Shown here: positions 1 through 8,860 of the stretch, one piece after another
Position numbering within the stretch: position 1 is the stretch's first letter
How the letters are laid out: each line of letters starts with the position of its first letter
Assembly: GCF_020400655.1 (NCBI RefSeq)
Contig: NZ_JAINRC010000013.1
Location: 124,001-188,000 of the forward strand
Direction: 5' to 3'
Source of the DNA: Streptomyces spinosus
Lineage (GTDB): Bacteria; Actinomycetota; Actinomycetes; Streptomycetales; Streptomycetaceae
Length of the DNA: 64,000 nucleotides
Notes under the pieces: generated by a model
The model's input: the letters and a program-made list of their open reading frames with translations, nothing else
Databases searched by the model: none
What the model was told of the DNA's origin: nothing
Made by a program: the position numbers and the translations under genes

Positions 1-1415
1 AGCCGGGCCGAGCCGGAGGAGGTGTCCAGCGCCGGCAGGGTGAGCGTGGCGGCCGTGGCGTTCGCCATGCCCGAGAACCAGGCCGTACGGCCTTTCGCCG
101 GACGGACCGGCACCGCGCGGGCGAGATGGTTCCCGGCGGCGACCCGGGGAGCGGAGCCGGACCGCCAGCCGCGCACCGGGTGCACGGAGTTGCCGAGGAC
201 GACCAGGAAGGAGTCGGTCGTGGGGTCGAGCACGAGCGAGGTGCCGGTGAAGCCGGTGTGCCCGGCCGTGCGCGGGGTGGCCATCGCCCCCATGTACCAG
301 TGCTGGTACAGCTCGAAGCCGAGGCCGTGCTCGTCGCCGGGGAAGGCCGTGTTGAAGTCGGTGAACATCAGCTCCACCGACTCGGGCCGCAGGATGCGGG
401 CCCGGCCGTAGCGGCCGCCGTCGAGCAGCGTACGGCCGAGGACCGCGAGGTCCCACGCGTTCGCGAACACGCCCGCGTGACCGGCCACGCCGCCCAGGCT
501 GTACGCGTTCTCGTCGTGCACCTCGCCCCACACCATCCCGCGGTCCAGGCCGGACCAGGGCCGGCGCGCGTCCTCGGTGGCCGCGATCCGCGGCTTCCAG
601 GACGCGGGCGGGTTGTAGCGGGTGCTGTCGAGGCCGAGCGGTCCGGTGATCTCCTCACGCAGCAGCACGTCCAGCGGGCGGCCGGTGATCTTCTCCAGCA
701 CGAGCTGGAGCGAGATGAGGTTCAGGTCCGAGTAGAGGTAGGCGGTGCCCGGCGGGTTGAGGGGTGCCTCGTCCCAGATGAGCCGGAGCTTGTCCTCGTA
801 CGTCGGCGCGTCGTACAGCGGGAGCCACGCGCGGAAGCCCGAGGTGTGGGTAAGCAGCTGACGGATCGTCACCGCCTGCTTCCCGGCGCGTCCGAACTCC
901 GGGAGGTACGAGGCGACCGTCCCCTCCAGGGCCAGCGCGCCCCGTTCGATCTGCTGCACGGCGAGGAGTGAGGTGAACAGCTTGGAGACGGAGGCCAGGT
1001 CGAAGACGGTGTCCCGGGTCATCGGGAGCCGCTGTTCGGGCGGCAGTTCGACACCGGTGTCGGTCTTCTCGTCGTACCGGGCGTAGCGCACGGCCATGCC
1101 GATCGGCTCGTGCAGCGCCACGGTGCCGCCGCGCCCGGCGAGCAGCACGGCACCCGCGTACCAGGGGTGCTTGGGGGAGGGTTTGAGGAACGCCTCGGCG
1201 TCCGTGACGAGTTGCCGCAGGTGTGCGGGGAGCAGCCCGGCGCGTTCGGGCGGGCCGTGGCGCAGGGTGCGGTGGCGGCCGGAGGCGGGTGTGGCGGCGG
1301 CCGGGCCCGCCGGGAGCGCGCCGAGGGCGAGCGCGCCGCCCGCCACCAGGGTGCCCGCGACGATCCGGCGGCGGGTCGGTCCGCCGGATCGCGCGCCTGC
1401 CACGTCGTCGGTCAT
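1..1415 (-). CDS. Secreted serine hydrolase (beta-lactamase/DD-peptidase fold), C-terminus outside window
   Basis: Penicillin-binding-protein-like serine hydrolase. The visible 471 residues start at ATG 1415, preceded by GGGAGG. Residues 14-45 carry a twin-arginine-like stretch (TRRRIVAG) and a hydrophobic Ala/Gly-rich segment, so export, probably by Tat, is likely. The SxxK motif is S142-V-S-K145; a YSDLN motif and a late HTGFTG motif match the second and third active-site elements of class C beta-lactamase-like enzymes. Such proteins cleave or transfer D-Ala peptides or small esters; the substrate cannot be told from sequence. The frame stays open to base 3, so the end of the gene is missing. 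It is transcribed away from the acyl-CoA synthetase, and the shared upstream region holds GAAAGA-type palindromes that may be operators. Confidence 0.88.
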   Translation of the reverse strand, partial: MTDDVAGARSGGPTRRRIVAGTLVAGGALALGALPAGPAAATPASGRHRTLRHGPPERAGLLPAHLRQLVTDAEAFLKPSPKHPWYAGAVLLAGRGGTVALHEPIGMAVRYARYDEKTDTGVELPPEQRLPMTRDTVFDLASVSKLFTSLLAVQQIERGALALEGTVASYLPEFGRAGKQAVTIRQLLTHTSGFRAWLPLYDAPTYEDKLRLIWDEAPLNPPGTAYLYSDLNLISLQLVLEKITGRPLDVLLREEITGPLGLDSTRYNPPASWKPRIAATEDARRPWSGLDRGMVWGEVHDENAYSLGGVAGHAGVFANAWDLAVLGRTLLDGGRYGRARILRPESVELMFTDFNTAFPGDEHGLGFELYQHWYMGAMATPRTAGHTGFTGTSLVLDPTTDSFLVVLGNSVHPVRGWRSGSAPRVAAGNHLARAVPVRPAKGRTAWFSGMANATAATLTLPALDTSSGSAR

Positions 1416-1432
1416 CCTGCGGCCTCCCGCGT

Positions 1433-1445
1433 GAAAGAATCTTTC
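1433..1445. promoter_or_regulatory. Candidate operator, GAAAGA-A-TCTTTC palindrome
   Basis: Perfect 6-bp inverted repeat around one central base, 18 bp upstream of the serine hydrolase start. A shorter version, GAAA-C-TTTC, lies at 1465-1473. TGAAA...TTTC palindromes are typical of RpiR/MurR-type regulators, but no such regulator gene is in the window, so the cognate protein is inference. Confidence 0.45.
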
Positions 1446-1675
1446 GGCGCCTGCCGTGCACCGTGAAACTTTCCTGTCAGGGAGGGGATGTGTCAACGGG
1501 GCGCGTGGGCTTCCGGCGTTCGGCGTGCTCGGCGCGGTCCGTCACACCGTCCCCGGTCCGCGCGTCGTGCCTTCCAACGCCGGGACGGGAGCGACCGATT
1601 GGGCGCCCAAGGGGTTCACGTCCGTGCCGTCCGGGTGCTTGACCCGCCCCGGCGCCGGACCCAGGATCTTGAGGC

Positions 1676-3172
1676 ATGACGCAGGGACAGGGCAGCACGG
1701 TCGACGGGGTGCTGCGCCGCAGCGCCCGGCGGACCCCGGCACGGGTCGCGGTCGAGTACGCCGACCGGGCCTGGACGTACGAGGAACTGGACGAGGCCGT
1801 CTCCCGCGCGGCGGGCGTCCTGCTCGCCCAGGGGCTCGCCCCCGGCGACCGGGTCGGCTCCTACGGCCACAACTCGGACGCCTACCTGATCGGCTTCCTG
1901 GCCTGCGCCCGCGCCGGACTCGTGCACGTGCCGGTCAACCACAACCTCACCGGCGACGACCTCGCGTACCTCGTCCGCCAGTCCGGCAGCTCCCTGGTGC
2001 TCACCGACCCGGGTATCGCCGGCCGGCTCCCCGGCGACGTCCGCACGCTGCCCTTGCGCGACACCGGCGACTCACTCCTTGTGCGCCTGGCGAGCACACC
2101 CCCGTACGACGGCCCCGAGCCGCGCACCGAGGACCTGGTGCAGCTGCTCTACACGTCCGGGACCACCGCCCTGCCCAAGGGCGCGATGATGACGCACCGC
2201 GCCCTGGTCCACGAGTACCTGAGCGCGATCACCGCTCTCGACCTCAGCGCCGGCGACCGCCCCGCGCACTCCCTGCCGCTGTACCACTCCGCGCAGCTGC
2301 ACGTCTTCCTGCTGCCCTACCTCGCGGTGGGCGCGACCAATCTGATCCTCGACGCGCCCGACGGGGACCGGCTGTTCGACCTGATCGAAGCGGGGCGCGT
2401 GGACAGCCTGTTCGCCCCGCCCACGGTCTGGATCGGCCTGGCGGGCCGCCCGGACTTCGCGACCCGGGACCTGTCCGGACTGCGCAAGGCCTACTACGGC
2501 GCGTCGGTCATGCCGGTGCCGGTCCTGGAGCGCCTGCGCGAGCGGCTGCCGGAGCTCGGCTTCTACAACTGCTTCGGCCAGAGCGAGATCGGCCCGCTGG
2601 CCACCGTCCTCGCGCCCGACGAACACGAGGGCCGGATGGACTCCTGTGGCCGGCCCGTCCTGTTCGTCGACGCCCGCGTGGTCGACGAGGACGGCAAGGA
2701 CGTCCCCGCCGGCACGCCCGGCGAGATCGTCTACCGGTCACCGCAGCTGTGCGAGGGCTACTGGGACAAGCCCGAGGAGACCACCGAGGCCTTCCGCGAC
2801 GGCTGGTTCCACTCCGGGGACCTGGCCGTGCGGGACGCCGACGGGTACTTCACCATCGTGGACCGGGTGAAGGACGTCATCAACTCCGGTGGCGTCCTGG
2901 TGGCGTCACGCCAGGTCGAGGACGCCCTGTACACCCATGAGGCGGTCGCCGAGGCCGCCGTGGTCGGCCTGCCCGACGAGCGGTGGATCGAGGCCGTCAC
3001 CGCGGTCGTCGTCCCGCGCGGCGAGGTGACGGAGGAGGAGCTGATCGCGCACGTGAAGGCGAGGCTCGCGCCGTTCAAGGCGCCCAAACGGGTGCTGTTC
3101 GCGGACGAGTTGCCGCGCAACGCGAGCGGCAAGATCCTCAAGCGCGAGCTGCGCGACCGCTTCGGCGGCTAG
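1676..3172 (+). CDS. AMP-dependent acyl-CoA synthetase/ligase
   Basis: ANL-superfamily enzyme, 498 residues, close to the usual medium/long-chain acyl-CoA ligase length. It activates a carboxylic acid with ATP to an acyl-adenylate and transfers it to CoA. Visible signatures in order: P-loop-like YTSGTTALPKG (about residue 160; the usual G after TT is A here), YNCFGQSEIG (A5), HSGDLAVRD (A7, adenine-ribose Asp), VDRVKDVINSGG (A8 hinge), and the C-terminal NASGKILKREL with the catalytic A10 lysine. No carrier domain or signal peptide is present. ATG 1676 has only a weak GAGG element. The acid substrate cannot be predicted; it may be a fatty or aryl acid. Single gene, divergent from the serine hydrolase. 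Confidence 0.9.
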   Translation: MTQGQGSTVDGVLRRSARRTPARVAVEYADRAWTYEELDEAVSRAAGVLLAQGLAPGDRVGSYGHNSDAYLIGFLACARAGLVHVPVNHNLTGDDLAYLVRQSGSSLVLTDPGIAGRLPGDVRTLPLRDTGDSLLVRLASTPPYDGPEPRTEDLVQLLYTSGTTALPKGAMMTHRALVHEYLSAITALDLSAGDRPAHSLPLYHSAQLHVFLLPYLAVGATNLILDAPDGDRLFDLIEAGRVDSLFAPPTVWIGLAGRPDFATRDLSGLRKAYYGASVMPVPVLERLRERLPELGFYNCFGQSEIGPLATVLAPDEHEGRMDSCGRPVLFVDARVVDEDGKDVPAGTPGEIVYRSPQLCEGYWDKPEETTEAFRDGWFHSGDLAVRDADGYFTIVDRVKDVINSGGVLVASRQVEDALYTHEAVAEAAVVGLPDERWIEAVTAVVVPRGEVTEEELIAHVKARLAPFKAPKRVLFADELPRNASGKILKRELRDRFGG

Positions 3173-3261
3173 CCGGGGCACACCGCGGCCGGCCGGGCGT
3201 ACGGCGTGCGGGTCCGGGCGCACGGTGCCCGGCCGGTGCGTGCCAGGACCGGGCCGGCCGC

Positions 3262-4143
3262 TCACCGGCCGGCCGATTCCCCGCCCGGCGGCAGCGCGTC
3301 CGCCAGCGTCCGCCAGTGCGGCAGCGCCGACTCGCCCGGCCGCACGCCGATCACCTGTACGGCCACGTGGTCGGCGCCCGCGTCGACGTGCCCGCGCAGT
3401 TTCCGCACGACGGTGTCCGGGTCACCCCAGAACACCAGGTCGTCCACGAAGCGGTCGCTGCCGCCGCCGGAGAGGTCGTCGTCGGTGTAACCCAGCCGGC
3501 GGAACTTGGCGAGGTTGTACGGCGTCCGCAGATAACCGCGCAGATGTTCGCGCGCGAGGCCGCGGGCCCGGACCGGATCGGCCTCGAACAGCACGGCGTG
3601 CTCGACGGCCAGGAACGCGTCCGGGCCGAGGATCTCCCGTGCCTGTGCGGTGTGGGCCGTGTTCACGTGGTAGGTGTGGGCGCCGGCCGCGCGGTCGCGG
3701 GCCAGTTGGAGCATCTTCGGCCCGTAGGCGGCCAGCAGCCGCCGGACCGGGGTCTTCGGGCGGGGGTTCGGCGTCTCGATGGTGTCCAGCTCGTCCAGGT
3801 ACGCGGACATGGCGGCCAGTGGCCTGACCCCCGGCCGGGGTTCGCCGCCGAAGCCCAGGCCGAGTACGTGCCGGCCCGGGTAGGCGTCCGCCAGCAGCAG
3901 GGCGGAGCCGTGCGTCCAGCGGGCCTCGCGGGACCAGATCCGGGCGATGCCGTTGACGACGGTCAGCCGCCGGGTGGCGGCGAGCAGCAGACCGGCGTGG
4001 GTGAACGCGTCCCGGCCGAGCGCCTCGGGAATCCACAGCGCCCGCCAGCCCAGGTCCTCCAGTTCCCGGACCGAGTCCCGGATCCGCGCGGCCGGCTGGT
4101 GCTCGAAGTCGAAGGTGTAGATCCCGAACGTGCCGAGGTCCAT
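3262..4143 (-). CDS. LLM-class, probably F420-dependent, oxidoreductase
   Basis: Luciferase-like monooxygenase fold, 293 residues. The N-terminus DLGTFGIYTFDF, the central LLLADAYPGRHVLGLG stretch and the C-terminal region ending HWRTLADALPPGG fit the TIGR03620-like F420-dependent subgroup common in actinobacteria; cofactor and substrate are inferred from family. The start is ATG 4143, with GGGAG 10 bp upstream; longer in-frame starts lack a ribosome site and would add a low-complexity extension. It lies 112 bp downstream of an ArsR-family gene on the same strand with an inverted repeat between, so it is probably the ArsR protein's target or operon partner. Confidence 0.83.
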   Translation of the reverse strand: MDLGTFGIYTFDFEHQPAARIRDSVRELEDLGWRALWIPEALGRDAFTHAGLLLAATRRLTVVNGIARIWSREARWTHGSALLLADAYPGRHVLGLGFGGEPRPGVRPLAAMSAYLDELDTIETPNPRPKTPVRRLLAAYGPKMLQLARDRAAGAHTYHVNTAHTAQAREILGPDAFLAVEHAVLFEADPVRARGLAREHLRGYLRTPYNLAKFRRLGYTDDDLSGGGSDRFVDDLVFWGDPDTVVRKLRGHVDAGADHVAVQVIGVRPGESALPHWRTLADALPPGGESAGR

Positions 4144-4180
4144 GGGTGTGCTCCCTCGCAGACAGGGTTTCGACGATTCG

Positions 4181-4197
4181 GAATATCGCAGATATTC
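4181..4197. promoter_or_regulatory. Candidate ArsR operator (GAATATC-gca-GATATTC)
   Basis: Perfect 7-bp inverted repeat with 3-bp spacer, 38 bp upstream of the LLM oxidoreductase start. It is AT-rich against a GC-rich background and sits directly downstream of an ArsR-family gene. Placement suits repression of the oxidoreductase promoter; assignment to this regulator is inference. Confidence 0.5.
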
Positions 4198-4255
4198 GAT
4201 ATGAAGTGCAAGGGTGAGCGGCACCGGTGGCGGGAGCGGGTGAGGGGGAAGGCGG

Positions 4256-4588
4256 CTAGAGGGTCCGTCCCAGCTGGGCGACAAGGTCCGCGATGCGCTG
4301 CTCGTCGCGCTTGTAGTGGGTCCACTTGCCGACCCGGGTCGCCCGGACCAGGCCCGCACGCTGGAGCTCCGCCATGTACGCCGACACGGTCGACTGGGCC
4401 AGCCCCGCCTTCGCCTGTATGTGGCTCACGCACACACCCACCTCGGCCGGGTCCGCGATGGCCGCCTCCATCGGGAAGTGCCGCTCGGGCTCGCGCAGCC
4501 AGCCCAGCATCTGGAGGCGCATCGGGTTGGACAGCGCCCGCAGCGCGTTGACCAGGTGCGGGTCCGGGGTGGGGGCGGTGTCCGTCAT
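4256..4588 (-). CDS. ArsR-family winged-helix transcriptional regulator
   Basis: Protein of 110 residues, typical ArsR/SmtB size. The N-terminal ALSNPMRLQMLGWLREP helix pair and the recognition segment AGLAQSTVSAYMAELQRAGLV (about residues 62-82) form a clear winged helix, followed by the wing RATRVGKWTHYKRD. No paired metal-binding cysteines of classical ArsR are seen; a lone Cys lies at about residue 53 (VGVCVSH), so the inducer may be organic rather than a metal. It precedes the LLM oxidoreductase on the same strand and probably controls it through the palindrome at 4181-4197. Confidence 0.88.
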   Translation of the reverse strand: MTDTAPTPDPHLVNALRALSNPMRLQMLGWLREPERHFPMEAAIADPAEVGVCVSHIQAKAGLAQSTVSAYMAELQRAGLVRATRVGKWTHYKRDEQRIADLVAQLGRTL

Positions 4589-4708
4589 GACTCCGGAGTA
4601 TAGGCGGCGGCCGACGTTTCGGAGTACGTCGATACGAGCGCGCGGGGCGGCCGGGGCGGCACCGACGGCCGGGGCCGAAGCCGCCTGCGGGCACCCGGTG
4701 CCCGGACC

Positions 4709-6013
4709 CTACCCGGCGTCGCGCGTCCGCAGGTCCACGATCCGGCGGATCTTGCCCACCGAGCGCTCCAGTGACTCCGGCTCCACGATCTCCACGCCGA
4801 CCGACACCCCGATGCCGTCCTTGACCGCCGCGCCGATGGCCCGGGCCGCCGCCTCCCGCACCTCCGGCGGCGCGTCGGGGCGTGCCTCGGCCCGCACGGT
4901 CAGCGCGTCCATGCGCCCCTCGCGGGTGAGGCGCAGCTGGAAGTGCGGCGCCACACCGGGTGTACGCAGCACGATCTCCTCGATCTGGGTCGGGAACAGA
5001 TTCACCCCGCGCAGGATCACCATGTCGTCGCTGCGCCCGGTGATCTTCTCCATCCGCCGGAACGCCCGCGCCGTGCCGGGCAGCAACCGGGTCAGGTCCC
5101 GCGTCCGGTACCGGACGATCGGCATGGCCTCCTTGGTCAGCGAGGTGAACACCAGCTCGCCCCGCTCGCCCTCCGGCAGTACCTCACCCGTGATCGGATC
5201 CACGACTTCCGGGTAGAAGTGGTCCTCCCACACATGCAGGCCGTCCTTGGTCTCCGCGCACTCCTGGGCGACACCGGGGCCGATCACCTCGGACAGCCCG
5301 TAGATGTCGACGGCGTCGATCGCGAACCGCTCCTCGATCTCCCGCCGCATCCGCTCGGTCCAGGGCTCGGCCCCGAAGACGCCCACCCGCAGCGAGGTGG
5401 ACCGCGGGTCCACGCCCTGCCGTTCGAACTCGTCCAGCAGGGTGAGCATGTAGGACGGGGTCACCATGATGACGGACGGCTCCAGGTCCTGGATCAGCTG
5501 CACCTGCCGGGCCGTCATGCCGCCGGACGCGGGGACGACCGTACAGCCCAGGCGCTCCGCGCCATAGTGCGCGCCGAGCCCCCCGGTGAACAGCCCATAT
5601 CCGTACGCCACATGGACGACATCGCTGGGCCGGCCACCGGCCGCCCTGATCGACCGCGCCACCATGTCGGCCCACATGGAAAGGTCGTTGTCCGTGTAGC
5701 CGACGAGCGTGGGGCGTCCCGTGGTGCCGCTGGAGGCGTGCAGCCGCCGGATCTTCTCCCGGGGCACGGCGAACATGCCGTACGGGTAGTTCTCCCGCAG
5801 GTCCGCCTTGGTCGTGAAGGGGAAGTGTGCGAGGTCGTCGAGGGTGCGGCAGTCCTCCGGGCGGACGCCGGCCTTGTCGAAGGACGCACGGTAGAACGGC
5901 ACGTTCTCGTACGCGTGCCGCAGCGACGCGCGCAGCCGCTCCAGTTGCAGCGCCCGCAGTTCCCCGGGTCCGAGCCGTTCGCCCGCGTCGAGCAGGTCCG
6001 CCACATCCGCCAT
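4709..6013 (-). CDS. paaK: Phenylacetate-CoA ligase
   Basis: PaaK-type adenylate-forming enzyme, 434 residues, converting phenylacetate, ATP and CoA to phenylacetyl-CoA, the entry step of aerobic phenylacetate breakdown. Evidence: HASSGTTGRPTLVGYT phosphate-binding loop, YGYGLFTGGLGAHYGAERLG region, DIYGLSEVIGPG (A5), VRYRTRDLTRLL, GRSDDMVILRGVNLFPTQIE hinge region, and a C-terminal SVGKIRRIVDLR lysine motif, all family hallmarks. ATG 6013 is preferred over an in-frame start at 6046 because GGGAG lies just upstream of 6013. No other paa genes are adjacent, so it may be a stand-alone activation gene. A TetR-type operator lies just upstream. Confidence 0.92.
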   Translation of the reverse strand: MADVADLLDAGERLGPGELRALQLERLRASLRHAYENVPFYRASFDKAGVRPEDCRTLDDLAHFPFTTKADLRENYPYGMFAVPREKIRRLHASSGTTGRPTLVGYTDNDLSMWADMVARSIRAAGGRPSDVVHVAYGYGLFTGGLGAHYGAERLGCTVVPASGGMTARQVQLIQDLEPSVIMVTPSYMLTLLDEFERQGVDPRSTSLRVGVFGAEPWTERMRREIEERFAIDAVDIYGLSEVIGPGVAQECAETKDGLHVWEDHFYPEVVDPITGEVLPEGERGELVFTSLTKEAMPIVRYRTRDLTRLLPGTARAFRRMEKITGRSDDMVILRGVNLFPTQIEEIVLRTPGVAPHFQLRLTREGRMDALTVRAEARPDAPPEVREAAARAIGAAVKDGIGVSVGVEIVEPESLERSVGKIRRIVDLRTRDAG

Positions 6014-6046
6014 CGCGACGTCTCCCTCACCAGCAGCACCCTCCAC

Positions 6047-6064
6047 CGACCGATCATTCGGTCG
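6047..6064. promoter_or_regulatory. TetR-type operator CGACCGA-tcat-TCGGTCG
   Basis: Perfect 7-bp inverted repeat with 4-bp spacer, 34 bp upstream of the paaK start. The half-site ACCGA/TCGGT is the form bound by many actinobacterial TetR-family regulators, including PaaR-like proteins of phenylacetate genes. No TetR gene is in this window, so control would be in trans. Confidence 0.6.
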
Positions 6065-6173
6065 ATGTGTTCCGGGTCAGTAAATGCAGGTCACGGATCC
6101 CGAGGCAAGAGGGCGGCGCAAACATTTCCACGCGGGGACCGAAATGCGTTGCGGCCCGGCGGAGGGCCCCACC

Positions 6174-7022
6174 ATGATCGGCCTCATGCCGACCTTCACC
6201 GCGTCCGACGGCACCCGGCTCGCCTACCACCTGCGCGGGGAGGGCGAACCGCTCGCCGTGGTGCCCGGCGGGCCGATGCGGGCCTCCGAGTATCTCGGGG
6301 AGCTGGGCGGGCTGACCGCGCACCGCCGGCTGGCCCTGCTCGACCTGCGGGGCACCGGTGACTCGGAGGTGCCCGCGGACCTGGCGACGTACCGCTGCGA
6401 CCGGATGGTCGAGGACCTGGAGGCATGGCGGGACCACATGGGTCTGGAGCACATGGACCTGCTCGCCCACTCGGCGGGTGCCGTCCTGGCCATGCTCTAC
6501 GCGGCCCGCCGCCCGCAGCGGATACGACGGCTGGTGCTGGTCACCCCCAACCCGTCCGCCCTGGGCCTGCGGGCCGTGCCCGAGGACCGGCTGGCCGCGG
6601 CCCGGCTGCGTGAGGGCGAGCCGTGGTTCGGGCGTGCGTTCCCCGCCTACCGCGCCTGGCTCACGGGCGAGGCGGACTTCGACGACGTGTTCCTGCCGTT
6701 CTTCCACGGCCGCTGGGACGACACCGCCCGGGCCCACGCGGACGCCGAGCTGCGACAGGTCAACGAGGAGGCCGGCGAACGCTACTTCGCCGAGGGTGCC
6801 CTCACCCCCGACGCTACCCGGGAGGCCCTCACCGCCCTGACCGCGCCGGTCCTCGTGTACGCGGGCGCACTCGACGGCTGGCCCAGCCCCGCCGTCGCCC
6901 GCCGGACCGCCGAGGCCTTCCCGCACGCCGAGTGCGCCGTCCAGCCCGGCGCCGGGCATTATCCCTGGCTGGACGACCCGGACGGGTTCGTCAGCCGGAC
7001 GCTCGCCTTCCTGGACCGGTGA
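6174..7022 (+). CDS. Alpha/beta hydrolase (proline-iminopeptidase-like)
   Basis: Protein of 282 residues with the alpha/beta-hydrolase core: oxyanion-hole region VVPGGP, LDLRGTGDS strand-loop, nucleophile elbow LLAHSAGAV (Ser in AHSAG instead of GxSxG), late Asp region YAGALDGWPSP, and catalytic His in QPGAGHYPWLDDP. No signal peptide, so cytoplasmic. ATG 6174 has GGAGGG 7 bp upstream; an earlier in-frame ATG at 6084 has no ribosome site. The fold and the GTGDS motif resemble proline iminopeptidases, but ester or lactone substrates are equally possible. It is divergent from paaK, and the two share the region with the TetR-type operator. Confidence 0.85.
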   Translation: MIGLMPTFTASDGTRLAYHLRGEGEPLAVVPGGPMRASEYLGELGGLTAHRRLALLDLRGTGDSEVPADLATYRCDRMVEDLEAWRDHMGLEHMDLLAHSAGAVLAMLYAARRPQRIRRLVLVTPNPSALGLRAVPEDRLAAARLREGEPWFGRAFPAYRAWLTGEADFDDVFLPFFHGRWDDTARAHADAELRQVNEEAGERYFAEGALTPDATREALTALTAPVLVYAGALDGWPSPAVARRTAEAFPHAECAVQPGAGHYPWLDDPDGFVSRTLAFLDR

Positions 7023-7569
7023 GCGGGACCGTCCGGACCAGGCACGCCGCCGCCCGCCGGGACGTGTCGATCGCCGGCCTGAACCGCGAGGCCTCGCAAA
7101 GCGGTCCGAGTCCGACGCCATGGGGGCTGCCGCCCGCCCCTTTCCAGCGGCGCCCGCCGGCCGGAGCCGGCGGCCTGCGCTCACCGGCCGCGAGGGGCTG
7201 CCCGCGTCCCACGGCCGCCCGCCCGGCTGCTCGGCGGCGCCGTGCGCAGCGAACCCTGCCGGGCGCCGTGCTCTCCACCGACCCCGCCGGCGCCCGCGGC
7301 GCCATCCGATTCGCCGAGGCCGCCCTCCGGGCATGCGGACAGGCCGGAGAACACCCGGTGGACGGCGCCCGCGGGGTGCTCGGGCCCGCGTACGGCGGAG
7401 GCTCGCGGATCTTCCCGACGCGGCTCGTGGGCGCCGAGTCCTCCTACTCCCGACGACCCCGCCGCGGCGGCCGGCCGGCCCGCCCGAGGGTTCTCCCCGC
7501 GTGCCCTGTCCGCCGTGGCGACCGGTCGCTAGGCTGACCCGCGGACGACGAACCGGGAGGAGCAGGGAC
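7023..7569. other. 547-bp stretch without a convincing gene
   Basis: No frame here combines a ribosome site, a plausible start and Streptomyces codon bias over a useful length. A rightward open frame around 7260-7450 reads like protein in patches but has no start and no recognisable family; it could be a decayed gene. Ribosome site GGGAGGAG at about 7555-7562 belongs to the DUF397 gene. Confidence 0.5.
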
Positions 7570-7812
7570 GTGGCCGAGAGCACCATCCAGCAACAGCCGC
7601 TCGCGGGCTGGGACAAGCCGGAGCTGGACCTGAGCAAGGCCGAGTGGCAGTCCGGCAGCCGCGGTCTGGGCGACGTCCAGATCGCCTTCGTCGAGGGCTT
7701 CATCGCGATGCGCAACAGCGGCCGGCCGGAGAGTCCTTCCCTGATCTTCACCCCCGCCGAATGGGGCGCGTTCGTCTCCGGCGCGCGGGAGGGCGAGTTC
7801 GACCTCACCTGA
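7570..7812 (+). CDS. DUF397-domain protein
   Basis: Small protein of 80 residues from GTG 7570, with GGGAGGAG just upstream. The W-x-S-GS core followed by a GFIAMRNS strand and the ending SLIFTPAEWGAFVSGAREGEFDL match the DUF397 pattern of Streptomyces. DUF397 proteins often sit beside XRE-family developmental regulators (BldB/WhiJ-type systems) and are thought to act as their partners; here no XRE gene is adjacent, so this is an orphan copy. Confidence 0.82.
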   Translation: MAESTIQQQPLAGWDKPELDLSKAEWQSGSRGLGDVQIAFVEGFIAMRNSGRPESPSLIFTPAEWGAFVSGAREGEFDLT

Positions 7813-7929
7813 ACCGGGGGTGTTCCGGCCCGATTTCCGGACACGCGACCGGCAGAGCCCTGCCGGGGCCGGACCTGAGCCAGGCTGACCCCAGCAAGGG
7901 GAAGGTCGTGTTCCGGAGGTGGGGCAAGG

Positions 7930-8832
7930 ATGAACGCAGCGCCGGTCATCGCCGCGGTCGACGGTTCCGCGGACAGTCTGCGGGCCCTGGACTGGGCTCT
8001 GGACGCCGCCCGCCGCCGCAAGGCACCACTGCGCGTGGTGCACGTACGGCAGTACGCCGCCTGGGGCCAGGCCGACGTCCTGGTCGCCGGGCCGCCCGGG
8101 GCGGAAGGCGATCCCGTGCTCGACGAGGCGCGCGGCCGGCTCGCGGACCGGGCCGCGGCGCCGGCCGTGGAGTACCTCGCCGTGGAGGGCGTGCCGGGTG
8201 CCGTCCTGCCCGAACTCGGCGCCGACGCCCAGCTGCTGGTGCTCGGCTCCCGGGGCCGCGGCGGCTTCGCCAGCCTGCTCCTCGGCTCCAACGGCCTCGC
8301 CGCCGCCCGGGACGCCGAGTGCCCGGTGGTCGTCGTCCCCCGGCCCGACCGGGAGGTGCACGGGCAGGGGCCGGCCGCACCCGGGCCCCGGGTCGTCGTC
8401 GGTCTGCACGTCGACAGCCCCGACGAGTCCGTCCTCGGCCTCGCGTTCGCCGAGGCCGCCCTGCGCGGCGCCCGGCTCCAGGTGATCGCCGCCTACCCGT
8501 GGCCGGTGCAGACCTGGTCGGCACCAGGGCAGCCGGTGCCGCCCCCGATCGACCAGGACGCCGTGGCGCACGAGACCCGCACCCTCGCCGAGGGCTTCCT
8601 CGCCCCGCACCGCGAGCGGCACCCCGAGGTACGCGCCGACGCCGAGGCGCTGCCGGGCGACGCGGCCGGCCACCTCGTCGCCGCCTCGAAGGACGCCGAT
8701 CTGGTCGTCGTCGGCCGGCACCGGCGGCGGCTGCTCGCCCCCGCCCGCATGATGGGCTCGGTCACCCAGGCCGTACTGCTGCACGCGGCGAGCCCGATCG
8801 CGGTGGTGCCACCGGCGCCACCCCAGGAATGA
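7930..8832 (+). CDS. Universal stress protein, two tandem Usp domains
   Basis: Protein of 300 residues with two UspA-type domains (about 5-140 and 155-296). Domain 1 has VIAAVDGSADSLRAL at its start and the ATP-binding signature GSRGRGG...LLGSNG; domain 2 has VVVGLHVDSPDES and GRHRRR...MMGSVTQ, with the first glycines degenerate. Tandem Usp proteins of actinobacteria bind ATP and respond to starvation or low oxygen. ATG 7930 follows GGAGGTGG. Single transcription unit with a DUF397 gene upstream on the same strand. Confidence 0.92.
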   Translation: MNAAPVIAAVDGSADSLRALDWALDAARRRKAPLRVVHVRQYAAWGQADVLVAGPPGAEGDPVLDEARGRLADRAAAPAVEYLAVEGVPGAVLPELGADAQLLVLGSRGRGGFASLLLGSNGLAAARDAECPVVVVPRPDREVHGQGPAAPGPRVVVGLHVDSPDESVLGLAFAEAALRGARLQVIAAYPWPVQTWSAPGQPVPPPIDQDAVAHETRTLAEGFLAPHRERHPEVRADAEALPGDAAGHLVAASKDADLVVVGRHRRRLLAPARMMGSVTQAVLLHAASPIAVVPPAPPQE

Positions 8833-8860
8833 GGCCGGCACAGCCGTTCGGCTCAGGGAC

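Noticed and set aside
7242..7532. Possible gene between the alpha/beta hydrolase and DUF397 gene
   Set aside because: No ribosome site, no family, poor codon bias; kept only as gene-free region.
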